The notes under the pieces were generated by a model. That model did no database searches, had not been told where the DNA came from, and saw only the letters and a program-made list of their open reading frames with translations. Source: JAFGJQ01 sp964586145 (lineage in GTDB: Bacteria; Planctomycetota; Phycisphaerae; UBA1845). Taken from it: a DNA stretch of 64,000 bases. Shown piece by piece: positions 1 to 8,665 of the stretch (its first letter is position 1; each line of letters starts with the position of its first letter). The DNA lies in contig CAZPHH010000004.1 in assembly GCA_964586145.1 (NCBI GenBank), forward strand, positions 1-64,000. Reading direction: 5' to 3'. The translations under genes were made by a program, and so were the position numbers.

Positions 1-183
1 CACAAAGGGAGCCGGTCCCACACAAGAGGCCAAGAAAACGGAACATCTGGTATTGCGATTGTTGTGAGCGGTCGGGGGAGGCCGCGCGAGACTGGTCCGG
101 CGCGTTCGGACGGAGTCACCCTTCCCACACTCGCAATGTTGGTCCATCCCGACGCGCCGAGGACGGTCCTGCGCTTGTCGGCG
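1..183. other. Left flank without a gene
   Basis: I see no convincing coding region, RNA or promoter in this flank. The first real gene runs toward it from the right, so this is probably the 3' side of that gene's transcript and the spacer to whatever lies beyond the window. Confidence 0.5.
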
Positions 184-657
184 TCAGGTCGGGGGACCGC
201 TGGGGGGGTCGGTGAACAGCGGCGGCGTGCCGGGAGGGCCGGCGGCGCCGGGGTTGGGCTTGGCCAGCATGAGAATCAGCCGGGCCTCTCGCAGCAGCTC
301 GTTGCCGGAGAAAAGCTGGATGCGGTACTCGCCGGGCTCGGGGAACGTGAGGCCGTGGAACTGAAGGGCGAGGTTCGCGATGGCACGGGGGTTCTTGAAC
401 TCGACGGTGCCCGTGCCCTGGACGATGGGCTGGCGCGCCTCGTTGGCGTCAGTCACGCGGATGGTAATGGGGGTCGGTCCGTGTCCGTCGGTCAGCGATA
501 CGTGTACGCAGAGTTGCGGGTGCGTGACGGGAAACCGGAACGTGTGGATGGTGCTGAACAGACCGATCAGGGACTGCTTGCCCGTGATGCGGTCGGTGAT
601 GATCTGATCGCACACCAGCAGCGAGAGCACGTCGGGAGTCACTTTGAGTTCACCCAT
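184..657 (-). CDS. DUF6941-like protein of unknown function
   Basis: A 157-residue soluble protein with no signal peptide or membrane segment. It opens with a hydrophobic strand ending in VCDQI, followed by a 'GKQSLIGLF' turn, a pattern I associate with the uncharacterised DUF6941 family of small beta-sandwich proteins; that assignment is from memory of the family pattern. The middle holds alternating strands ending in 'EPGEYRIQLFSGNELL', and the last 20 residues are a Pro/Gly-rich tail, probably disordered. The reading frame stays open for 35 codons upstream, but the ATG chosen here is where the family-like sequence begins. It is the last gene of a minus-strand series after the lipM-like and gcvPB genes, 192 bases beyond the former. 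No function can be assigned. Confidence 0.7.
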   Translation of the reverse strand: MGELKVTPDVLSLLVCDQIITDRITGKQSLIGLFSTIHTFRFPVTHPQLCVHVSLTDGHGPTPITIRVTDANEARQPIVQGTGTVEFKNPRAIANLALQFHGLTFPEPGEYRIQLFSGNELLREARLILMLAKPNPGAAGPPGTPPLFTDPPSGPPT

Positions 658-849
658 AGTCCGATCCTGCGCGGAAGCGATGTGGGGCCTGGGCCCCGGC
701 GTCAATCTTGCTGTCCCTGACCCGCCTCCGTCGGGACGGCAATCGGCGCCCGGCATGGACACCGGCCGGGCATTGTACCCGATCGGCGGCGGGGCGTCGA
801 AGGCCGGGCGCGCTGCGGTCCCTGCGCTCGGGGCGAGGCGGCTTCGCCG

Positions 850-1593
850 TCAGCGGCGGCGGGTCCAGGCGGGGTCGGCGTACTTGGCGCGTAACGTGTC
901 GGCCCGGCCCAGTTCCTCCGGAGTGCAGGCGCCCGGTTCGAACAGGAGGTCGCCAATCGCCTCGAGCGAGCGGGTCCAGAGCTCGGCAAAACGGTCGCCG
1001 TCCAGGTTGACGTACTCCCCGATCGCGGCGGCTGGCTGCTGGTCGTAACGGCGCTCGAACACGATCGAACCGTGCTGGAGGACCGCGCGCCGGGTTCGCC
1101 GCTGGGCACTGCCGGCCAGCTTCTCCTTGCCCGCGAGCACGTCCAGACAGTGCCGCCGGGCGAAGCAGAAGAACGGGCCGCGCCCGGGCGTGGAGTCGTC
1201 GCTGCGGCAGCCGCGCCAGGTTGCCATGCCGGCGTCGGCCAGGGCGTGGATGACGGCGTCGTGGGCCACTTCGTACAGCTTTGTGGCGCCGTGGGCCAGC
1301 CGGTGCCCGATCGGCAGCACGATGGCGTAGGTGAGTTCCTGATCGTGCAGGATCGCGCCGCCGCCGGTCTGCCGGCGCACGACGGGCAACCGTCCGGCCG
1401 GCGGTTCAAGAGCTTCGTAGGCGGCGTACGGCTGGAAGTAGCCGAGCGAGATGGTCGGCGGCGCCCAGCGATAGAGCCGCAACGTCGGTGGGGACTGCCC
1501 GGCCCCGACGCACTTCAACAGGGCCTCGTCGCGGGCCATGTTCGTCGGGCCATCGTGCGGACCGTCGTGGATCAGGCGAATGCGATCGGGCAT
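850..1593 (-). CDS. LipM-like octanoyl/lipoate protein transferase
   Basis: A 247-residue member of the biotin/lipoate protein ligase fold (BPL/LplA/LipB). The lipoyl-binding loop reads RRQTGGGAILHD at residues 73-84. A cysteine at 143 inside 'FFCFA' sits where B. subtilis LipM carries its acyl-thioester cysteine, followed by a lysine in 'KEKLAGSAQ' near 158 and 'LQHGSI' at 172-177. This combination favours an octanoyl-[carrier]:protein transferase of the LipM type over an ATP-using LplA; no LplA-type accessory domain is present. It starts 44 bases after the stop of the glycine dehydrogenase subunit 2 gene on the same strand, which makes sense because the glycine cleavage H protein needs lipoylation. 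Length is slightly below LipM (about 278). The general family is secure, the exact substrate is inferred. Confidence 0.82.
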   Translation of the reverse strand: MPDRIRLIHDGPHDGPTNMARDEALLKCVGAGQSPPTLRLYRWAPPTISLGYFQPYAAYEALEPPAGRLPVVRRQTGGGAILHDQELTYAIVLPIGHRLAHGATKLYEVAHDAVIHALADAGMATWRGCRSDDSTPGRGPFFCFARRHCLDVLAGKEKLAGSAQRRTRRAVLQHGSIVFERRYDQQPAAAIGEYVNLDGDRFAELWTRSLEAIGDLLFEPGACTPEELGRADTLRAKYADPAWTRRR

Positions 1594-1637
1594 CGTTTTA
1601 ATGCAGCGCGTCGGCGAAGCATGCCGACCTCCATCGG

Positions 1638-3092
1638 CTATCCGCCGTTCGTTCGCCAGCGCACCACCGGCTTGCGCGCGGCGGCGACCTCGTCCAGCCG
1701 GCCGATCGGCATCTGGTGCGGGGCCGTGCGGAGCGTCTCCGGAGACTGTTCCGCCTCGTCGGCCAGGGCCAGGAGCACGTCGCAGAACCGGTCCAGCGTG
1801 CGCTTGGATTCCGTCTCCGTGGGCTCGATCATCAGGCAGTGGTGGATGGGCCAGCTCATGGTCGGCGGGTGGATGTGGTAATCCAGCAGCCGCTTGGCGA
1901 AGTCCACCTCGCGGATTTCCGTGCCCTCGAAGTCCGGCACGGTGATGAACTCATGGGCGTACGGCGGCGGGAACGGCATGGTGTACCGATGCCGAATCCG
2001 CGCGGCCACGTAATTGGCCGCCAGCACGGCCTTCTCCGAGGCACTGCGCAGCCCCTCGGCGCCCAGGGAGCGGATGTAGGCGTATGCCCGCACCAGCACG
2101 CCGATCTGCCCGTAGAACGAGCGCACCTTGCCGATGCTCCTGGGCCGGTTGTAGTCCCAGCCGTACGTGCCGTTCTCCCGCCGGACGATCACCGGCACGG
2201 GCAGGAACGGCCGCAGATGCTCCGCCACGCCGACCGGGCCGGCCCCCGGTCCGCCGCAGCCGTGCGGCGTGCTGAACGTTTTGTGCGTGTTGTAGTGCAT
2301 CACGTCGACGCCGAAGTCGCCCGGGCGGGTGATGCCCATGACGGCGTTCATGTTCGCGCCGTCCAGGTAGAACTGGGCGCCGGCCTTGTGCAGCAGGTCG
2401 GCGATGTCGCCGATCTGGCTGTCGAACTTTCCGCATGTGTTGGGGTTGGTGATCATCAGGGCGGCGGTGTCGGCGTCCACTTTGCTACGCAGGTCGGCCA
2501 GGTCGACCCGTCCGTCGGGCTGCGACTTCACCGTGACCAGCGTGTTCCCGCACATCACGCACGACGCGGGGTTCGTGCCGTGGGCGGTGTCGGGTGTGAG
2601 CACCCTGGAGCGCTTCTGACCGCGGTCGCGGTGGTACGCGTTGATGATGAGAAGGCCGGTCATCTCGCCGTGGGCGCCGGCGGCCGGTTGGAGGGAGACC
2701 TCGGCCATGCCGCCGACCTCCGCCAGGTACTCGGCCAGGCGGTGCATCATCTCCAGCAGGCCCTGCACGTCTTCATCGCGCTGGTAGGGGTGCAGGTCGG
2801 CCGATCCGGAGAGGCCCAGGGCCTTCTCGTTGACCCGCGGGTTGTACTTCATGGTGCAACTGCCCAGCGGGTAGAACTGCTGGTCGATGCTGAACAGCCG
2901 GTGGGCCAGCGCGGTGTAGTGCCGCACCAGGTCCAGCGGCCCGATCTCCGGCAACGGCGGCGGGGCATCCGCGAGGAGGGCCTTGGGGATGACCTGGTCC
3001 GGCTGCACGGGCGGCACATCCGTATTCGACATGGCCACGGCGGTCTGGCCGGGGCAGGAGATTTCGAACAATAGCGGTTCTTCGGTAATCAT
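1638..3092 (-). CDS. gcvPB: Glycine dehydrogenase (decarboxylating) subunit 2, PLP-binding
   Basis: The beta subunit of a split P protein of the glycine cleavage system, which decarboxylates glycine and passes aminomethyl to the lipoylated H protein in the cytoplasm. The 484-residue length matches GcvPB. Residues 74-89 carry the conserved YPLGSCTMKYNPRVNE; 'TAHGTNPASC' follows near 169; the pyridoxal-phosphate lysine is K271 in 'NTHKTFSTPHGCGGPG'. The frame is open further upstream, but a TATAAT box ends eight bases before this ATG, so the upstream codons cannot be in that transcript. Presence of the separate subunit implies a gcvPA elsewhere; it is not in the window. The downstream lipM-like gene is probably co-transcribed. 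A divergent transposase gene starts 107 bases away. Confidence 0.93.
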   Translation of the reverse strand: MITEEPLLFEISCPGQTAVAMSNTDVPPVQPDQVIPKALLADAPPPLPEIGPLDLVRHYTALAHRLFSIDQQFYPLGSCTMKYNPRVNEKALGLSGSADLHPYQRDEDVQGLLEMMHRLAEYLAEVGGMAEVSLQPAAGAHGEMTGLLIINAYHRDRGQKRSRVLTPDTAHGTNPASCVMCGNTLVTVKSQPDGRVDLADLRSKVDADTAALMITNPNTCGKFDSQIGDIADLLHKAGAQFYLDGANMNAVMGITRPGDFGVDVMHYNTHKTFSTPHGCGGPGAGPVGVAEHLRPFLPVPVIVRRENGTYGWDYNRPRSIGKVRSFYGQIGVLVRAYAYIRSLGAEGLRSASEKAVLAANYVAARIRHRYTMPFPPPYAHEFITVPDFEGTEIREVDFAKRLLDYHIHPPTMSWPIHHCLMIEPTETESKRTLDRFCDVLLALADEAEQSPETLRTAPHQMPIGRLDEVAAARKPVVRWRTNGG

Positions 3093-3099
3093 TCCGGAG

Positions 3100-3129
3100 A
3101 TTATAGAAACCGCACGGGGATCCCGCCAA
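3100..3129 (-). promoter_or_regulatory. Predicted promoter of gcvPB (leaderless)
   Basis: On the minus strand a perfect TATAAT lies at 3100-3105, with TTGGCG at 3124-3129 and an 18-base spacer. Transcription should begin six to eight bases after the -10 box, which is at or next to the A of the gcvPB ATG at 3092. No Shine-Dalgarno sequence precedes that ATG, consistent with a leaderless message. Confidence 0.6.
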
Positions 3130-3198
3130 GGGCCTTCGAAACCCGATAGGGATGGCGCGGGCTTGCCGTTTGGCGGCACGTTCCGTACGGTTACGGGC

Positions 3199-3813
3199 AT
3201 GGTCATCGCGTACCATCTCATCCTGACGGGATACGGGCACTGGCTGCCCAACGACCCGCGGGGGAGCTCTTCCCGGGGGTTCCGGTCGTCGAAGATTCTC
3301 GATCTGGGGGTAATGCACCGGGGGCAGCGCGAGGAAGCGCCGTCGCGAGAGGATCTGCGGGGGGAGTTGAGGGGTTTTTACCGTTCCGCGCAACCGCGAT
3401 TGGAACACGCGATGCTGATCTTTGATGCCGCCAAACGACAAGTCCTCGCGGACGCATTCGCGCAGGTGATACAGGGTCGCCGGTACACGTGTTTTGCGTG
3501 CGCGATCCTGACGAATCACGTACACCTGGTCATCCGCAAGCATCGTGACAAAGCGGAAGACATGATCCACACGCTGAAGGGGGAGTCTTCGAGGACGCTG
3601 CGCGAAAGATGTGACGTGCCCCAAGCCCACCCGGTGTGGAGCAGCGATGACTTCAAGAAGTTCCTCTACACCCCCGAAGACATCGTGCGGACGGTGCGGT
3701 ACGTTGAAGACAACCCGCCCAAGGAGAACCTACCGCGGCAGTCCTTCCCGTTCGTGACCGGCTACACGGGCGAATGGAGCGGCAGACGGACCCTTCGCGA
3801 GGGGAGCAGTTGA
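3199..3813 (+). CDS. REP-associated tyrosine transposase (Y1/HUH family)
   Basis: A 204-residue protein of the IS200/RAYT transposase family, single-strand DNA nucleases that cut and join palindromic DNA. The HUH metal-binding motif is NHVHL at residues 106-110, and the catalytic tyrosine is most likely Y168 in 'RYVEDNP', where family members have a 'YxxxNP' element. The N-terminal 'YHLILTGYGHWLPND' is typical of the RAYT branch. There are no obvious flanking inverted repeats or target duplication, which fits a domesticated single-copy RAYT more than an active insertion sequence. A REP-like stem of the kind such enzymes process is seen at 25024-25063. No clear ribosome binding site precedes the chosen ATG, and longer starts cannot be excluded. 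Confidence 0.85.
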   Translation: MVIAYHLILTGYGHWLPNDPRGSSSRGFRSSKILDLGVMHRGQREEAPSREDLRGELRGFYRSAQPRLEHAMLIFDAAKRQVLADAFAQVIQGRRYTCFACAILTNHVHLVIRKHRDKAEDMIHTLKGESSRTLRERCDVPQAHPVWSSDDFKKFLYTPEDIVRTVRYVEDNPPKENLPRQSFPFVTGYTGEWSGRRTLREGSS

Positions 3814-3936
3814 GCGACCTGGAGTGAGAAGATGCCGCTTTGCGCCGCGGAACGGCCGGAATCGCGGGCAAATCCGCAAGGACGGTCAAGCGGGTGCGGA
3901 CACCTTCGGCCAGAATGCCGGCGTACGGAGGAATCC

Positions 3937-4839
3937 ATGCGGTCGTCAACGGAACACAGCTACCGGGAACGCATCCTGCGGGTGCTGATCCACATTCAGC
4001 AGCATCTGGATGAGGACCTGCCGCTCGAGGGCCTGGCGCACGTGGCCCACTTCTCGTCCTTTCACTTTCACCGCATCTTCCGCGGCATGGTGGGTGAGCC
4101 GGTCAGCGAACACATCCGGCGGCTGCGGCTCGAGCGGGCGGCCTGGCAGTTGAAGGTGGGGGATCGGGCGATCATCCAGCTCGCGCTGGACGCCCGGTAC
4201 GAAACGCACGAGTCGTTCACCCGGGCGTTCCGGGCGATGTTCGGCGTATCTCCCACGCAGTTCCGTGCGGTCCATCGGGTCCCTCCGTATCCCAGCGTGC
4301 CCTCCGAGGTGCATTACGAGCCCGAGGGGGGAGTGACCGGTTTTGTCCCGATAGAGGCAGGAGGTGAGCCGATGGATGTTCGTGTGGAAGAGGTTCGACC
4401 GATCCGGGTGGCGTTTGTGCGGCACACGGGGCCGTACGCGGCCTGCGGGGCCGCGTGGCAGAAACTCTGCGGCTGGGCGGGGCCGCGCGGGCTGATCGGG
4501 CCGTCATCGACATTTCTGGGCGTGAGCCACGACGATCCGGAGGTGACCCCGCCGGAGAAGATTCGCTACGACGCGTGTGTGACCGTGCCGGACTCGGTGC
4601 AGGGCGAGGGCGACATCGGCGTGCAGGAGGTCGGCGGCGGTGAGTACGCCATCACGACGCATCGCGGGCCGTACGAGCGGCTGGCCCAGACGTACGCCCG
4701 GCTCTGCGGCGAGTGGCTGCCGAAAAGTGGCCGGGAGGTACGCTCCGCTCCGTCGCTGGAGTTCTACCGCAACAGCCCGGAGACGACGCCGCCGGAGGAC
4801 CTGATCACCGAGGTACACGTGCCCCTGGCCCCCCGTTGA
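3937..4839 (+). CDS. AraC-family regulator with GyrI-like effector domain
   Basis: A 300-residue cytoplasmic transcription factor of the Rob/SoxS-like type. Two helix-turn-helix units occupy about residues 15-110, with the diagnostic second helix region ending 'FTRAFRAMFGVSPTQFR'. Residues 148-299 form a GyrI/BmrR-like ligand-binding domain, which in relatives binds hydrophobic cations or antimicrobial compounds. Start choice is firm: GGAGG at 3927-3931 sits five bases before the ATG. It is monocistronic, running toward groEL, and its stop lies at the edge of the terminator hairpin. Target genes cannot be read from the sequence; no divergent efflux gene is adjacent. Confidence 0.88.
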   Translation: MRSSTEHSYRERILRVLIHIQQHLDEDLPLEGLAHVAHFSSFHFHRIFRGMVGEPVSEHIRRLRLERAAWQLKVGDRAIIQLALDARYETHESFTRAFRAMFGVSPTQFRAVHRVPPYPSVPSEVHYEPEGGVTGFVPIEAGGEPMDVRVEEVRPIRVAFVRHTGPYAACGAAWQKLCGWAGPRGLIGPSSTFLGVSHDDPEVTPPEKIRYDACVTVPDSVQGEGDIGVQEVGGGEYAITTHRGPYERLAQTYARLCGEWLPKSGREVRSAPSLEFYRNSPETTPPEDLITEVHVPLAPR

Positions 4840-4881
4840 AAAAAAGATCGGGGCAGCGCTGTTCGCACCAGCGCTGCCCCG
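4839..4881 (-). terminator. Intrinsic terminator of groES-groEL
   Basis: A perfect 13-bp stem (4849-4861 with 4869-4881, core GGGGCAGCGCTG) with a 7-base loop is followed on the minus strand by a run of seven U after GAUC. It lies about 75 bases past the groEL stop. On the plus strand the hairpin could also help end the AraC-type gene, whose stop overlaps the A-run, but there is no U-tract in that direction. Confidence 0.85.
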
Positions 4882-4912
4882 CTGTCTTCTGCTCGAAAGG
4901 TCGGCAAGGGTC

Positions 4913-4950
4913 TCCCTTCGTCCCTTCGTCCCTTCGTCCCTTCGTCCCTT
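4913..4950. repeat. 8-bp tandem repeat in the groEL 3' untranslated region
   Basis: The unit TCCCTTCG is repeated 4.75 times without a mismatch. Read on the groEL sense strand it gives CGAAGGGA units, each resembling a Shine-Dalgarno core. It begins five bases past the groEL stop and ends before the terminator. Confidence 0.9.
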
Positions 4951-4954
4951 CCTC

Positions 4955-6625
<1,671 letters not shown>

Positions 6626-6729
6626 GGTTCGTGTGGTCTCCGTTGTGCTAGGGGCGGATGGACCCGCCCGGGTTCTGTGAGGGTGTGATGGCGCCGGGCA
6701 CCGCCGGCGCCGTCCGACCGGCCGCTCAC

Positions 6730-7026
6730 CTACTCGATGATGGCCAGGACGTCGGACTCATCCATAATCAGGAATTCCTCGCCGTTGATCTTGATCTCGG
6801 TGCCGGCATAGCTGGTGAAGAGCACCTGGTCGTCCTTCTTGACCTGCATCTTGCTGCGCTCGCCCGAGTCGAGCATCCGTCCGTTCCCCACCGCCTGCAC
6901 GATGCCGCGCTTGGGCTTTTCCTGGGCGGTGTCCGGCAGAACGATGCCGCCTGCCGTTTTCTCTTCCGCACTGACCCGCTTGACGATGACCTTGTCGCCC
7001 AAGGGCCGAAGAGCCTGCTTTGCCAT
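6730..7026 (-). CDS. groES: 10-kDa co-chaperonin GroES
   Basis: A 98-residue GroES subunit. 'LRPLGDKVIVKR' opens the fold, the mobile GroEL-binding loop is 'EEKTAGGIVLPDTA', and the protein ends with 'ESDVLAIIE'. Length and all core positions match the family. The start is placed at the ATG giving MAKQALRPL; AGGAG lies 11 bases upstream, slightly distant. It precedes groEL in a standard groESL operon. I looked for the HrcA operator (TTAGCACTC-N9-GAGTGCTAA) in the leader: only a lone GAGTGCT half is present, so regulation by HrcA is not supported. Confidence 0.97.
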   Translation of the reverse strand: MAKQALRPLGDKVIVKRVSAEEKTAGGIVLPDTAQEKPKRGIVQAVGNGRMLDSGERSKMQVKKDDQVLFTSYAGTEIKINGEEFLIMDESDVLAIIE

Positions 7027-7426
7027 TGACGCCAGCACTCCTTTCTCGCGGGGCGGCGCTGGTGGCCGCCCGTTCCATCCGACTTCCTGCAGCACCCCGG
7101 CTTCCGCGGGGCGCGCAACGTACCCGCCGAGGAGCAGGGCATCCTCGATGCCAGAGCCGCGATCCGTCCGTCCGAAGACGCCGGCGTCTCCCTAAAATTA
7201 TTATTGACAAGCTTTTGCGATGGCGGTCCGCTGCGTGGTCGTTTCCGTCTTGGGGGGCGTTCTGATGTTCGATTCCTGTCAATCGGGCGGCAGCCCAGGC
7301 GGCGGTCTGCCATATTGGCACGGGCTGGACGGGTCGCGCGGGCGGGTGCGTCGCCTTGTGATTTTGGGTACCATCCTTTTGCGGCGCGGGGTTGGGGCGT
7401 TCGTGAGAGGCGGCAGAGATGCACAC
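7027..7426. other. Intergenic region between groES and the DUF362 gene
   Basis: About 400 bases between two divergent genes. The only distinctive part is an AT-rich island at 7190-7212 inside otherwise GC-rich sequence, with TTGACA on the plus strand at 7204-7209 and TTGTCA on the minus strand overlapping it. Neither is followed at 16-18 bases by a good -10 box, so promoters for the two genes are suspected here but not resolved. Confidence 0.4.
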
Positions 7427-8554
7427 ATGCGCAGGAGCACCCGACGGGAATTCCTGAGATCCGGCGCAAACGCGGCATTGGCGTTCGGGGCTTCGCAATT
7501 CATGGCCGGGTGCCGAAGCTACGATACCCCTTTCGCACCGACAGGACGACGCTCCCGCGTGGCGGCCATCCGAGGCGCCAACCTGTACAGGATGACGCGC
7601 GAGGCGCTGGCCGCCTTTGGCGGGGCGGAGGCGCTGGTCCGCCCCGGCGAGACGGTCTTCATCAAGCCGAACTTCTGCACCGCCGGTTTCCTTACCGTGG
7701 ATGGCGTGGCGACCGGCTCGTGTACGAAGCCCGATATCGTGATCGCACTGGCCGAGGAGTGCCTGCGGGTCGGCGCGGGGAAGGTTATCATCGGCGACGG
7801 CGGGCAGGCTCGCCATTTCTCCTGGAAAGAGCTGCGAACCCTGGACGGCTCGACCAACCTGTCGGAGGAGTCCAGGCGGCTGAACGCGGCGTACCCCGGC
7901 CGGCTGCAACTGGCCTGCCTCATCGGCGATTCACCTGCGTGGGACGCGGTTCCCTCTCCCTTCACGGACCTCGGCCGGATTTACGTGTCGAGCCTCGTGT
8001 CTCGAGCGGACAAGGTCATATCCGTGCCGGTTCTGAAGACGCATATGATTACCCAGATGACGGGCTCCCTGAAGAACCTCGTCGGCGTCACATCGACGGA
8101 GGACTACGGGTTCGGCACGCCGTCCCGGATGACGCTGCACAACGCGATTGGCGGAATTGAGCAGTGCCTGCTGGATATTTGCGCGGCCGTCAGACCGGAT
8201 TTCGCCATCATCGACGGCTCCATCTGTGGGGAAGGAAATGGGCCGACCATCATCCCCGGCGTCATGGGAGCGACGGTCGACATGCGGGACCGGCTGGGCG
8301 ACTGGCTACTGCTGGCAAGCGACGACCCGGCGGCGGCGGATGCCACGGCGGCCCGGGTGATCGGCCACGATCCAGACCGGGTCAAACACCTCCGAATGGC
8401 CTACGATCAGGGTCTGGGGCAGACTCGTGAGGATCTCATCGAGATCGTTGGCGCCAGTCTCGACGAACTGCGGGTCGAGTGGCGGTCGGCCGTTCCGATG
8501 CAGTTCGCGTCCCACGTTGTCATGCAGGGTCTGGGGTTGATCCTGGACCGATAG
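7427..8554 (+). CDS. Tat-exported DUF362 lipoprotein
   Basis: A 375-residue DUF362 protein. The N-terminus has a twin-arginine motif (STRREFL, residues 4-10), a short hydrophobic stretch and a lipobox ending in C29 (FMAGC), so it should be exported folded by Tat and lipidated. The DUF362 body shows 'VFIKPNFC', 'ALAEECLRVGAGKVIIGDGG', 'VISVPVLKTHMITQMTGSLKNLVG' and 'FAIIDGSICGEGNGPT', all typical of the family. There are no CxxC ferredoxin clusters of the kind fused to some relatives. The function of the family is not established; export through Tat suggests a bound cofactor or metal. It stands alone between divergent groES and the convergent pullulanase. Confidence 0.85.
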   Translation: MRRSTRREFLRSGANAALAFGASQFMAGCRSYDTPFAPTGRRSRVAAIRGANLYRMTREALAAFGGAEALVRPGETVFIKPNFCTAGFLTVDGVATGSCTKPDIVIALAEECLRVGAGKVIIGDGGQARHFSWKELRTLDGSTNLSEESRRLNAAYPGRLQLACLIGDSPAWDAVPSPFTDLGRIYVSSLVSRADKVISVPVLKTHMITQMTGSLKNLVGVTSTEDYGFGTPSRMTLHNAIGGIEQCLLDICAAVRPDFAIIDGSICGEGNGPTIIPGVMGATVDMRDRLGDWLLLASDDPAAADATAARVIGHDPDRVKHLRMAYDQGLGQTREDLIEIVGASLDELRVEWRSAVPMQFASHVVMQGLGLILDR

Positions 8555-8665
8555 GAAGCGCAGCGACGCCTCTACTCGTCCGCGCGTCGCGAGCAAGCCG
8601 TGTCACACGTCTGGTCCGAATCCCGTTCCCTGGTTGTTCCCGTGCGCAAAACCAGCGGCACAGGA

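Noticed and set aside
7003..7060. CIRCE (HrcA) element before groES
   Set aside because: Only one GAGTGCT half-site is present; the TTAGCACTC half at the right spacing is missing.
7190..7232. TTGACA at 7204 as promoter of the DUF362 gene
   Set aside because: No acceptable -10 hexamer at 16-19 bases on the plus strand.
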